64,000 nucleotides of DNA from Agelaius tricolor (taxonomy: Eukaryota > Chordata > Aves > Passeriformes > Icteridae), in the NCBI GenBank assembly GCA_023055355.1, contig JALJCS010000012.1:11072501-11136500 (forward strand), in the 5' to 3' direction. Shown piece by piece: positions 36,721-48,717 of this stretch. The notes below the pieces were generated by a model. It saw nothing but the letters and a program-made list of their open reading frames with translations. It did not search any database and was not told the origin of the DNA. Positions within the stretch are counted from its first letter, which is position 1. Every line of letters begins with the position of its first letter. A program made the translations under genes and the position numbers.

Positions 36721-38113
36721 AAAAATCACAAATATCCCAAAACCAAAACTGAGATTTCCCTAGTAGTCTGAACTACTTACAAGCTGATCAAATATCCTGG
36801 GAACAGTCTTGAAAACAGTCAAGGATGCTGTTTGCTGCTTATGTAAATCACGTTGCCTATCTAGGGGGAAAAATAACCCAACATGCCTCTTGAGATTTTG
36901 TTTTATTGCTAAAATTGTCCTGAGTGGTGTTCTGACAAATGAAAATTGCTATGCAGGGAAGACTTCACACGCATCAGCATTAGCCTCTTGGTAAAACTTT
37001 TAAGCACTACTAACTCTTACTTACATATAATTCTTTTCCATCTTTCTTGAAACTTCTCTGCACTAATATTGAAATGTGTTCTGTCCTGTTGAACTGGGCC
37101 TAATCTATTTGCCCCCTTGAAATTTGTACCAGTTGCCCAGATGTGAAGAAACTGGTGAACTGCACAGCATGAAGCCAATGATATCAATGAGACAAAATTC
37201 CATTTTTCATCAGAAGGATTAATGAATAAATTTATTGCCTGGCCCCTCCCTCTTGTGCAGAGATGCAGTAAAAGAAATGTCCCAATAGTTGTAAGTCGTA
37301 AGGCAGAAAATCACAACCTGCTGAAATGTGCAGGTATAGGTGTGTGTAGGGAATACAAGGGCAGCCAGTCCCTTTGTGTGTCTCTACTGGGCTCCACTCA
37401 TCTCCAAGTTGGAGGAGGTCAGTGTTGTGAAAAAACCCTGTGTTTAGTATTTTTTAATCCCTGCTATGCTTCTGGGAATATTTTATTGCACTAGCTTGAA
37501 ATACCTCCTCTGACAGTAGTATATACGTTGTACAAGGGATTTGTTTTTGTTTACTGCAAGGATAGTTAGTGAAATGTTTCTGGGGTCTTTTAAATACTGT
37601 GTAATGATGAGGATCATATAAACCACTGCTGCTGATATTCTCTTGATAGAGTCAATACAGAGAGGTTCCTTTGTGTCTGCTGACAGCCTTATAAACTCTG
37701 GTAAGCTGTTCTCTCTAAAGCTGAAATGGAGCTGCCAGAAACATAGATATACACAGGAGGCAGTTGCAGGTTTGCACAATGTGCTGAGACTCATTAGGAG
37801 ACTTGTTTGTAGCTCTTTGTTTTTAATGTGAGTCTGTTTTTACTCTGTTGAATAAAATATATATCTTCATTATATCTACACTGAATTTATTGTTTAAATA
37901 TGATAATTAGATGTCATATCTTTTGCAGAATTTCTGATTCAAAACAGTTTAGTGAATAAAAAGAAGATGGTAAAGATGTTTTCTCAGTTGCCAAGTTATG
38001 TTGATACCAACGCCAGAAAACCCTCAAAAATCTAGTTTTTCTGCCAGATGTGATATGAATTGCAATTTCACCTATTTGTGTGTATATAGCATGTCCTCTA
38101 GCTGCTGACAGGA
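36721..38113. other. Non-coding spacer
   Basis: AT-rich with no recognised gene. A minus-strand 103-codon frame at 37483-37794 is featureless. Confidence 0.55.
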
Positions 38114-38140
38114 AAATTTAAATGTAAATTTAAATGTAAA
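38114..38140 (+). repeat. 12-bp tandem repeat, 2.3 copies
   Basis: AAATTTAAATGT occurs twice exactly (38114-38125 and 38126-38137), followed by AAATG. AAATTT within each unit is palindromic. Confidence 0.8.
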
Positions 38141-40867
38141 TGCATGATGAAGAAATACATGAAATTGGAAATTGTGTACATAGTTTTCAGAGCAATTGCT
38201 CTCCCACCAGCAATGAATTGGATGCTGAGCTCCTTAATTATAAAAAAAAAAGCACTGGCTGTACTGAGTTGTTAAATTAGCATTCCCCACATCGATCCTT
38301 TCACTGATGTAAAGAATGTATTATGAAAAAAGCCTGAGGGATTTAATCACACATATTTTAAAGTCAATGGTGGTGTGACTGTATTGACCTTGACATGGGG
38401 ACATGTTGCCATGAGTTTCAGGACAGAGGGACCATAGCAAACATGCAGAGATGGAACTTGGTTTCAAGTCAAAGTCCTAGAACGGCAGTATATTAACTTC
38501 CATGAAAAATATAGTGCTTGGCCTTGCTTCAGAGGAAACAACCTTTCTGCAGTGGAATATTCTTGTGGCATGTCAGAATGAGTTTGTCATATTGAGACAT
38601 CCTGGATCATAATTCACTGATTTACTACACTTCCTACTTATTTATGCATGTTGTGGTTACCATCTGCAGCACATTCATTAGTTCTTTGCTTAGATTACAC
38701 TGAACGACAAGGTCCTTCATTTTAAGGTTTTAGCTATTGGTTATTGGAATATCTGCAGCAAATCCACATGGTGAAGGAGAAAGAAATGCATTGCTTTGGT
38801 AGGTTATGTGGCAGCCTTCCTTGTCTTTAAACTTAACAGATGTGAAAAAAGGGAGTGTGAACTCTAGGACACGGCATTATGTTGGTTTCTTGAAAGTAGT
38901 GGGTGTTTATTTAGGAGTTGATTTTTTTTTTTATTTTTTTTTTTTATCTGAAGATAAATGAGACAGTGTGGCAGTTATTGCTATCAGGAGGGTGAGTTTA
39001 AAATTTGCTTACTTGTAATGACAGGATCAGCAGTTTTGCTTGTTTTGGGTAAGTAACTAATTTAATAGTAGGTAGGGAGCTGGCACATGCAGCTACATGT
39101 TCATTTTAATTGCAATGCCAAATTAATTATGGTAAGAAAAACTTGCATGTGACTGAAAAGCATACTGCATATTGATGGTGCTTAGAGAATTTTCCCTATG
39201 AGAATAAATGAGCACAGCAACTAGTATATCATATTGTAAATAATTTAAGGTATATTTATTAAATACGTTCACATAAGTGGTTCTTTTAAATTAACATGTG
39301 TGCAAAGCAGTAACTTTGCTATCTATGAGGGAAAAATATGCAAAAATATGATATTTGATATTTTTTGTATATATTGAATCTTCATTTTTTTATCTCTCAG
39401 ATTTTTATATATATTGAGGAACTTATAGTATTTATATTATAATAAAGGAAAACCCATTCTTTAAAATAAACAACTGTGTGTCAACTTTCATAATATCTAT
39501 TATAATGCTGCTTCGTTTGTTGTTGGTTCTGGCCATTTGTCAGGATTGGCTTGCTTTTGTCGATGTATGGGATGGATTTAGGTGTTTTATTATTTGGCCA
39601 ATAATAGTATGTAGCAGGCAATCTTTTATTCTTTCAAAATTCATGTTATTTTCTTGAAGGTTTTTTTTCATGGGCTAAAAAAAGGATGCATATTTTAGAA
39701 TAAGCATATTGATGTATGGTGAAGTGTTTGTATGCAACTTCTGCAAACTGTCCCCACTGGCCACATTTGATTAAATCACACTAACTTGACCTTTTGGCAG
39801 ACACTGTAATTCACATGACCTACTTAGAAGTTGTTTTGAAACTAAACCTAGAAAATACTCAATCTTCTCTCATCCTAATTGCATTGGTTAAAATGATACA
39901 TTGTCAGGGAAGACACTAGCAAAAAGAATAGGTGCTGCTTTCTGAAACTACAGCTGATGCAATTATGTGCTTAAATGGAATGTGGAATTGTTATTTCTCA
40001 GGAAACACATAATTTAGAATCTAACTTATGCTTAAAATAAGTGAAATCTGAATTTCTACCTGCTGTTAGCATCCAATCTGATACTCATTGAAATCTTTCT
40101 ACTGAATGGTTAGATTTAGACCCTTGGGTCCCTAGCAAATGCCCCATTGCTTGGGACACAAAACATATCCAAGAGGCCCCTTTCCACAAGTAAAAATATG
40201 TACTTCCTTTTTTGCCTTTATTCCTCATTTTTGTTGAAACTTTGGTCCTCTTCTGATCCTTTTTCCCCTTGACACTGCTCTCCTCCTCTTACCCCTCTGG
40301 GCCCCCAGATTTCCTGGGTTGGCTTCAGCCATCTGTTATCTCTACCATTTACTGCTCTGTTCATAATAGTTCTAGTCAGGACTTGAAATATATGTGGTAA
40401 ATCTGAAAAAAAAGGACAAACTAGTCTCTAGGGTGAACATTCAAGAAAAGTTCATCCCCAAAACTGCTGAATAGGATCTCAGCACCCAGAAGTTAAGGCT
40501 CAACCTTTCATCATTACAGCTTTTTTGTTTGGGCAAAGGGTTAAAGATGCCACCTCCCCACAGTGCAAATTTCGTGGATTAACTTCCATTTTGAATGGAA
40601 AGCCCTGGAATATCCTCTCTGCAAGACCTACAAAGTTCTCAGGAAGCTGAGTTGATGATGGTGAGATCCCTGGCATCATTGCTAATCCACACATATCTGA
40701 ACATGCTGCAGGCTGTAGTTCTACCTGGGAAAATCAGAAAGGGTTGCAAAGAACTGGATGTCTGTGCTCTTGGGAAAGGTAGGGCTTTCTTTCACATTAG
40801 GAAGGCTCACATTAGAAAGATTGACTGTGAAACATGGAGCAATGCCACATAGGTTTTTTTTGTTTGA
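38141..40867. other. AT-rich spacer with T runs
   Basis: No recognised gene. At 38922-38945 there is T11-A-T12. At 39350-39420 two TTTTTRTATATATTGA words repeat about 50 bases apart. A C/T-rich stretch lies at 40240-40310. Nothing else is seen. Confidence 0.55.
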
Positions 40868-40902
40868 GTTTTTTATCTTACTGTGACAGTAAGATAAAAA
40901 AC
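40868..40902. repeat. 35-nt perfect palindrome with a 1-base centre
   Basis: Left arm 40868-40884 (GTTTTTTATCTTACTGT) and right arm 40886-40902 (ACAGTAAGATAAAAAAC) are exact reverse complements separated by one G. Seventeen perfectly matched pairs with essentially no loop is too long for chance in a window of this size. No transposon end or gene is adjacent. It could extrude as a small cruciform. Confidence 0.9.
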
Positions 40903-43777
40903 CAATTTTTTCATTTTTCTCCGTGTTTTTCTGTGCTGATGAGGGAAGTTTCCTACAGTCTGCAGGCAGATGTAGGCTTATTTGGGATCCCACCTTGATC
41001 CCAGCCTTCGTTGTTCACTGGCATTTCACTTCATTTCACAAACAGGCATCTGTTTGTGCTTAGAATGTCTATGTGTATGGAGTAATGCATGCACAGATCT
41101 CTTATTCTTTCACTGCACCCTTTGGATGCTCTGTGGTTTTTTGTGTGACATTTAAATCTAAAATTTCTGCAAATAAAATTTAGCTCTTGGGTCAAAGCTT
41201 CAGCTAGTATGAAATAATTTGAATTTGGCATAGATTTCCCTGGGCTACAGTCTGGGCCACTCTTTTTCCTGAAGGGTAATATAAATTGGTAGAAAGAAGT
41301 TCCTGTCTTAAATCATTGCTAGATTAGCATGAAATCTCTCACCTTTTAGACATTACAGTGAAATTGTGGTGGTGGTCAAAGACCTGCCATAGATTGACAT
41401 TCTTGCATGATCTAACTGCTGATCCTGCCCCAGCTAGAACTGGCCACACAATTGGCTCAGCTGAAGTCCCTGTGGGGAGGCTTTATCTTAATGTGGGGAA
41501 AAAATTAGTCTTATACAGCCAGGAGTATGTAAATGCTGTTGCTATGTTGTGTGATTTTTTGGTTACTCTGAATGTAGCAGTCACTGTAGTTATTAAAAAA
41601 ATAAAAATATATATATAAAGCCAATTTGGCAGCAGGCTTCAGATGTTCTCTGGTTGAATCAGCGGACAGCCTCTGATATTGGCTTCATTTCACCTACCAT
41701 TACTGTGGGGACTTTCATTTACAATCACCAGTGTGCATCAGATATTTCTCACAGCAGGAAACTGAATCTGAGAGACAGCAAGAACAAGTATCAACCATAA
41801 TCACATTAATACCCAGCTAAATGCAACATCTAAAACAGCCAGGACAAATTTTCTGTTGGGCTGTCTTGTTGATCCTTCAATAAATTCAGTGGAACCACAT
41901 TAATTTGTACAAACTGAAGTTCATGTGCAGCTTTATTTTTGAATGGGCTACCAAGTCACTGAAAATAAAGAGTTAAGTGGCCAGTGGAAGGTGGAATAAT
42001 AAATTCTGCCTACAGCACCAAATGAAGCCATTCTTCTACCTTAAAAAAGAAACAGACCTAACAAATTTCTGTAGCTCAGCTCTAGGCTAGAGTTACCCAA
42101 TATTTCAGTGGGTGGTGAGGGATGTGAACTTTTACATATTTTGTCATGTCAATTCCTGCTGTGAGCAGGGTTTTCTGATCAAAAAATGAGAAGGGTTTGC
42201 AAATGAAGTAAGTCTTTTGAGAAAACAGAATCAACTCTCCTGTGTTTTTCTCTGAGTTAAGATGTTGATTCTTCAAAGGACACTGCTTGTGTGGGCCATG
42301 GCTCTGAAAATGCCATCACACAGAACCAACTGAAGGGGATTTGTTGACTTCAGTGTTAGGAAGTTTGAGGTAAGTCCTGGCTTCTACTGTGTCCAAGAGC
42401 CGAAGCTGAAGCAAAGGAAAAAAACAAAGTAATCATACTCAGAAGTTTTCAAGATAGTTGTTAGTAAAAAAGGGGCTGAAGAAATTAGAGCCTGCTTCTG
42501 AAAAGATAGGAGTTGGTTCTGGCTTCAAGGGCCAGCTTCTAGAATCTGCCAGTGGGAATTAATTTTTTGAATGGAAACTTTGAGCTTTTTGTGTTGATGG
42601 TAACATTTCTGTGAATATCAGTGGAGCCAAGAATTTCACTCTATATTTTCTGGTGCATCTTTAATGCAAATGTCACAATATCATTGGTGTATTTTAGGAC
42701 CTTATTCACTTTACCACACTGAAATAAAGAGAACGCTTTTTCATAACTGAGATGCATTAAGATCAAGTTTGGCACAAAAATGCCATGTTTTTACAACAGA
42801 ATGTCCTTCTTTGAGATTTAGAGTATTGCTGACTGCAGAGGTCTCTGTGCAACACTTATTTTAGCAAATATTCTATTTTTAGATCCTGTTTGTTTCAAAA
42901 TCTAGGTCAGCTTGCTTGGCAAAGCAAGGAAAGAAGGATATGCTGTAAGACTAGAAGATGTAGTTCTGAAAGACAGTAAAGACATTGCCTTTTTCACACT
43001 GGTTGATATCAATTTTATTTCTTGATTAGAAACTTCTGAAAGCTTTTAGGATTTAGAAGTTATTACTAGAAAGTAGTGGTGGTGATATGCCTCCATTGCA
43101 AATACTTTTTTTGTTATGTAAATTACCAACGTTTTTTTTTTTTACACCAGAAAATATTGAAAAAATATTTCCAGAGGAATTTACTTCTATAAAAAAATTG
43201 AGTAAGTGAAAAAATAATTGAAAAAACACACCTGATTCTCAAAGAAATTTATGACTGTTCATGCAGACACCATATGTGGAACAGAAAAATCATTGTATTT
43301 CATAATATTCAAGAAACTTTCATCTTTCTTTTTGTACTTTCTTTCATCTTTACTTTTTTTTACTCTTACTGTATTTAAGGTACACAATAAACAGCAGTAA
43401 GAAAAGGGAAAGCCTTTTTTTGTAAAACTGGTAGCCAAGCTTACCCTAAGACTTTCTAAATGCTCTGAAAAGTTTTGCAGATCGGGAAGGACTGTTTTGC
43501 TCAGTAGTCTTAATTTCTACCTGCTAATTTGAAGGGATCAGAGCTATTTTGCTCTTATTCAAATTACACAGTTCAATGTAATGTTGGGCTATACTTCCCA
43601 AGAAGGAATATTTTTTCCCTTGAGCTTAGAATTTTCTCTCATATGAGCAAACATTTTAGCAAGTATTTGCTTTAGGCGAACCTATGTCAATGGGCACAAT
43701 GCAAAAGCATTTGCAAAGAGATTTCTCTGGGGAGGCAAGATTTATTCTAATCCCATCTCTTAATTGGATCCTACATT
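40903..43777. other. Non-coding spacer
   Basis: AT-rich. A perfect GAG|GTAAGT donor-like site lies near 42368, but no acceptor or coding frame supports an exon. T12 is at 43132-43143. AATATATATATATAA is near 41605. No gene recognised. Confidence 0.5.
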
Positions 43778-44066
43778 TTTTTGGGTTGAAAGAGACATTT
43801 AAGGATCACCTTGTTGAGCCCCCCTACCATGATCAGGGACATCTATAACTTTTCAGGTCCCTCAGAACCCTGTCTAACTTGACTTTGAGCACTTCCAGTG
43901 ATGAGGCATCCATGTTTTCTGTGTGTAACCTGTTCTACTGTCCCACCACCCTCATGGTAAAAAAAATTCTTCCTTAGATCCAAACGAAATCTTTCTTCTT
44001 CCAGTTTCAAATCTTTGTTCCTTGTCACTACAGGCCTTCATAAAAAGTCTTTTTCCATCTTTCTGA
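43778..44066 (-). mobile_element. CR1 LINE 3' fragment, minus strand
   Basis: Read on the plus strand this is an inverted CR1 tail: 'tttgggttgaaagagac', 'cctaccatgatcagggaca', 'ccctgtctaacttgacttt', 'gagcacttccagtgatgagg', 'catccatgttttctgtgtg', 'aacctgttctactgtcccac', 'caccctcatggtaaaa', 'attcttccttagatccaaac', 'cacta caggccttc' and 'ataaaaagtctttttccatc'. Block order and spacing match a minus-strand avian CR1. It is old and non-coding, and its 5' (right-hand) end fades near 44066. Confidence 0.95.
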
Positions 44067-44458
44067 TAAATTCTCTTTTGAAAGATGGGTGGTTCAGGTG
44101 CTTTTGCCTTATGGAAAGGTTCTTATTTGACTGCAGGATTTTTTTTTCAGTTGTATTTTCCTTTACTCTTTCTTTTCGAGTTTTTATGGACAAACAGATG
44201 TTCAGGGGAAAAAAATAATATTTCTTTCTAAGTATCCTCTCTCCTCCTGTAACTTTTTTCTGCTTGAACTCAACATAATCTCTCTGTAGCATAACAGTTA
44301 TTTGCAGACTGTGGCTTCAAATGAGACATAATCAGGAAGAGCAGATGAGTGAGTGGTGAAGAAGCATAGATCACATTTTCATGCAAATATGCTACTAATA
44401 AGCTGAGGGAACAGCCCTGCTCTTGAAAATAAAGATGCTAGTTGGTGGAATTAGCATG
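44067..44458. other. Spacer between two CR1 fragments
   Basis: T-rich sequence (tttcctttactctttcttttc) with no CR1 block that I recognise and no gene. Confidence 0.5.
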
Positions 44459-44498
44459 TAAATTAAACCTTCTAATCTTTCTAGAAGGTTGTAATTTA
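44459..44498. repeat. Hairpin, 16 pairs with one bulge
   Basis: The left arm TAAATTAAACCTTCTA (44459-44474) pairs with TAGAAGGTT-g-TAATTTA (44482-44498) around a 7-base loop. The single unpaired G at 44491 is the only defect. It lies in non-CR1 sequence between two CR1 fragments. Confidence 0.75.
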
Positions 44499-44654
44499 TT
44501 TATTGTTTTTTTCAGTTCTGCCCTGTTACATAAAATTTCATTCGTTATATGTACTGCAGCCTAAGTAGTGATGTATTTTTAATTTTTTTTTTTTTTTTGC
44601 AACATATTATTAATTTTGACATATAAACCTGCCTAAAAATTGTAGGCATTTTAG
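44499..44654. other. Spacer with T16 run
   Basis: AT-rich, with T16 at 44583-44598. No other feature. Confidence 0.6.
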
Positions 44655-45077
44655 GTAATTCAGGTTGAAAGAGACCATAGGAGATCTCTTATCCAACCTC
44701 CTGCTGAGACAGCTACAAGATCAGATCAGATTACTCGTGGATTTATTCAGTCTGGTCATGAAGACCTACAAGCTTGGAGACCACATAGCTTTCTTTGGCA
44801 ATCTGTTCCACTGTTTGACCGTCCTTGAGGTTTTCCCTCTCATTATATTTAGTCCAAAATGCTCTTGTTTCAATTTATGGCTGCTTCATGCTTCCATCAT
44901 GCACTCTTGTGAAGAGCCTGCTTGTTGTTGTTGATAAGGTTGTGTGGACAGATGCTCTTAAGTCCTGCTTAAAGCCTTGTCCAGTTTTGACAAGCCAGGT
45001 TCCTTCAGCTTCTCCTCATAGGGAAAATGTTCCAGCCCTGAACATCTCAGCTTGCTGAAGTCTGGCACTGGTGGGCC
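44655..45077 (-). mobile_element. CR1 LINE 3' fragment, minus strand (longer copy)
   Basis: An inverted CR1 tail reaching about 420 bases from the 3' end. Plus-strand blocks in order are 'ttcaggttgaaagagacc', 'ggagatctcttatccaacct', 'cctgctgagacagctac', 'ggcaatctgttccactgttt', 'tttcaatttatggctgctt', 'cttgtgaagagcctgc', 'cttcagcttctcctcatagg' and 'gaaaatgttccagccctgaa'. These match the tail subtype with TCCAGAGGTCCCTTCC-type 3' ends. It is strongly diverged and has no intact coding sequence. It lies 590 bases from another minus-strand CR1 of a different tail type, so the two are independent insertions. Confidence 0.9.
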
Positions 45078-46215
45078 CAAAAGTTTCTCACTATCTACAG
45101 TTCTTGGTTTACAGAAACAACTCTGTACTCTCAGTGTTTTTGAGGCATTTAACTCAGAATTCAGCTACTTTAAGAACTAATATTACAGGTATCACCGTGG
45201 AGATAAATTTTCATATTGGATGGTAACTTAAGATGTGAAAATCATAACTTTGCTGAGTTCTAATCTAAGCAGCAAATCCAATTCTGAGAAATAGGCAAAA
45301 GCCCTAGTGAGTTTTTTATCTATCAAGATAATACAACTGGGACATGATAATTGTTCTGTCCAGATGTATCTTGAGGAGAAATGCAACACATCTGCTTTCA
45401 TGATTTCATTTCACCAAGAAAGCTGGCTATTTTCTGTTCCAAAATTATTTTTTTTTCAATTCTGTTACCGAGTTTGAGTCATATTGATAGGTCCTTATCA
45501 AGTCTAACTGAACTCAATAGAAGGACTTGATTCTGACTCTAAATCTGCTATCCAGAAACTTACTTGCTGAACTGACCAGAAAAGAAGCAATTGAACAGGA
45601 AAACAGGAAAGTTCACTGGTTTTGTTTTTCTTTCTCCTCTTTCTGGTCCTTTTCTCCTACAGTTAGGGCTGATCATCCTGAGAGCTGCTGGAGCTGTGGG
45701 AGCATTAAGCAGAGTGCAGTGAGGCAGTTCAAAGAATGGCAGCCTCTGGGCATTTCTTGTACTGTGCATCCTATTTCCACTGCCTGCAGCTTTTAACGTC
45801 CTATGTGCACAAGCAGCTAGTTGTGTTTTGTCTTTGTGTCTGCGACATATTTTGAAAGTGAATATCCCAAACTGATTAGAGCATGCTACAATAATGCTTA
45901 ACTTCTCTTAGTTTGTCGGTCTCAGTCTTTTTCAATCTCTGTCCAAAATACTAGAAATGAAACAGCGAGTTGAATTTCTGCTTTGATTTTAAAAAGCCTC
46001 TGAAGAAATAGCGAGCTAGAAATCCTTGCTAGTTCCTCAGATGCTGTATTACACCTTTGCTAATCAGACATACATGAAAGTCTTTCCAAATAGTCTTTGA
46101 AGACAGAACTGAAGCAGCTGATGTATTCATTCTCCCCTGGGAAAATGACCTTTTCCAAAGGCTGAGATATTTTCATGGGTGGATATTTTCCCCAGTAAAC
46201 TGCTTCTTCTTTCAG
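45078..46215. other. Non-coding spacer
   Basis: AT-rich. At 45638-45662 there is a strong pyrimidine tract and acceptor (ctggtccttttctcctacag), but no donor or coding frame follows convincingly. No gene recognised. Confidence 0.5.
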
Positions 46216-46331
46216 GTGTGGTTTTTTTTGGTTTTTGCCTTTTTTTTTTTTTTTGTAGTTGTTGGGTTTGAGTTGTTTGCGTTTGAGGGGGGTTTTTTTG
46301 GTAGTTGTTGGGTTTGTTTTTAATTATTTTT
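46216..46331. repeat. G/T-only low-complexity tract
   Basis: About 115 bases of almost only G and T, including T16 at 46239-46254 and two copies of GTAGTTGTTGGGTTTG (46255 and 46301). It is the reverse-sense counterpart of the A/C tracts. Confidence 0.85.
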
Positions 46332-48454
46332 AAAGGCTAACATTTCATGTACTTTGAAGTTCAGGTGGAAATGAAAGCAACTCTTTAGTGTCTCTTAAAT
46401 CCTTCAAAATCCTGGAAGTAAAATGTACCTAATGATCTTGTCTATTTAAACCTATCCAGCCTCTTCTACAAGACAATGTTTAAGTTATTTCAATATTTCC
46501 TTACTGTAAGGATGTGTTTTCTTTTTTTCTTGTTAACTCTCCCCTGGTGAAGGCAGAATGCAGTATTACTAGAGGAAATTGTATTTTGCTCATTACAATC
46601 TGACTAATGAACACACATGATTACTTCTCATCATGGCAATTCTGCAAACTGCTTTCAAATTAAAGCAAAGTGTCACTGACAAAGTTTTTGTTTTTAACTT
46701 TTACAGTATGAAACGATGCTCTTCTGCTCCTGGCAGAGTTACTGGGCAAAGTCTTGTGTGTACCAGTAAACAGCGTGGAACCATTTCTGATGTTCTCTCA
46801 TCCCAAGACATGGTTTATTTCAGTCAGATATCTCTGCATGTGTGTGTGTAACTGAACCATTTCAGTGTATTTCTGTAGGTATTTTATTATGTAAAATCAT
46901 TTTTTCAGACAGTTAAAGGATATATGGCATGCTCAAGGCCATAAGTAATCTGTAGAAGAGGTATTTGGAGTAGTGTGCTAATGCAAGTAGCAGATCAAAA
47001 GTAGCCATCACCTTTTTCAGTGAAAGCAAACCTTTTTTTCTTCATCTCACAGGAGGGGGAATCAGGTGTGGAAAGCTTCCAAAGAAGGTTTTCAACTCTT
47101 AGAGGAGTTCCCTTAAAAGTTGGTGGGGTTTTTTCCACAAAAAGTATATAGACATTTTAGAAAACCATTTCTTGATTATCATTGTCTGCATTGTATTGAC
47201 AGGACTGGAACAAACAGTAAGTATTCATATATAGACTTTGTCGGCTGCAGTTTCTTGTTCACAGCCATTAACTGAGTACCAAAGGACTGATGCCAACTCC
47301 CACCAGCCTGAGCTGTCAAACATCAGTTCAGGCATATGAACTAAACCTCTGCTTTAACAGTAAGAAATGAACTTTGGAATGCAGGGTTCAGCACTGTAGA
47401 AATGCCATCCTTCTGTTAAAAAAACATGTTTCAGTACTAGACGAGACATCATGTTACTCACCTACCATGAGTCAGTCAGACTTTTGCATAGATGAAGGAC
47501 AGGTTGTGATGTTGAAGGATGTGCCTCTCAGATATACTGTCAGAAGAATATTGACTTTTAGACAATTTTTCCTTGCTGTGTTCAGAAGGCAAGTTTGATC
47601 AATGTATTGTAAGAAAGATAGTTTAAAATATTCATTTGGTTCAAATCAAGAGAGATGGCTGCTTAAAATGATGCTGCTTTATATGGCTTCCTGAGCATTA
47701 TTTTCCAGCCATAAACCTGTCATTCTTTTTAAGTGATAATGCTTATTTGTTCAAGAGCCAAGATCATAATTTGGTAAGGAAGTTATATTTGGGTGTTTTG
47801 GTTTTGCTATAGAAAGTTAATGGGATTTATGCAAAAATTTCTTGATTGCTTCAATGAATATTCTCCCAGGGAAATAAACTTTGATCTTAATCGTAATGTT
47901 TAGATTTGTAATGCCCTTGGCAATATGCATTTACATGAATTTTTCATTCATTGCTTTATAATTGGAAGTTTCATTGAGCATTCTGAGTCTGCAATGCATT
48001 CCTTTCAGGTGTAACTTGCAAAGCTTGCCTCCTCAATTTCATAGTTACTCAAAGGCTATCAATTTCTACCTGCAGCAAAGTAAAAAGAGAGTTATGGATA
48101 TTTGCCTTATTCATCTTTATTGATAACTTATATATAGGAACCATAGGAACTACTTACTTTTAGGCTGCTAATAGCATGGCCTTACTGAAGCACAGCTACT
48201 GTGTTCCCAAGTCATGTGTGTGACCTCTTAACTCCAGTGGTAGCAGAGGTTCCCAAAAGCCGATCATGTGTGAGAACTCTGCACAGTATAATGTAAGAAA
48301 CAAATAGTGAAGGGGAGCTACACTGTTCATGCCAGTGTTGGAATAATGTGTTTACATCCCTGTCTTGTTTGCCTTTTATGTTTTGTCAACCAAGTTAGAA
48401 AAAAAAGTGCTCTTTTAAAAGATCCTTAGAGAGAGATCTCAGTGCAGGTATTTT
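46332..48454. other. Non-coding spacer
   Basis: AT-rich. Nothing resembling an exon, RNA or named repeat. The 47374-47598 plus-strand frame of 74 codons is unrecognised. Confidence 0.55.
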
Positions 48455-48717
48455 AAGATGTATTTAAGTTGTATTTACACTTGACATTTGTTCCACCAGC
48501 ATTCTGGGGAGAACTCCAGTGTCTCTTTCCCTTCCCCCCTAAAGGAACTGTCTCTAAGGTGTTTATTAGACCCCACGTGTTTTGTTAATTAACATCTCTT
48601 GATTTTCTTGCAGAGCTTGTGACAGTAGCCACTGAAGTGTAAATACATCTTAAATATATCTCCACTTCCAGTGAAGTGTAAATACATCCTAAATAGATCT
48701 TCACTTCAGTGAAGTGG
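48455..48717. repeat. Inverted plus tandem repeat cluster (MITE-like?)
   Basis: A 28-base segment at 48455-48482 (ending gtatttacactt) is the reverse complement of 48635-48662 (beginning aagtgtaaatac) with 25 of 28 positions matching. About 152 bases separate the arms. The right arm is part of a tandem array: units start at 48631 and 48670, with a partial third at 48708 (period 39 then 38, core GAAGTGTAAATACATC). The array ends in CACTTCAGTGAAGTG, a near-palindrome. Inverted ends around a short interior suit a miniature DNA transposon, but I see no target-site duplication, and the tandem units could be secondary. Confidence 0.6.

Noticed and set aside
42280..42372. Perfect donor GAG|GTAAGT considered as the end of an exon
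   Set aside because: The upstream interval has no good acceptor and stops in the relevant frame; isolated donors of this quality occur by chance.
45638..45796. Strong acceptor-like pyrimidine tract followed by a GC-richer stretch
   Set aside because: No suitable donor, no coding frame with a recognisable product, and such acceptors are common by chance in T-rich DNA.
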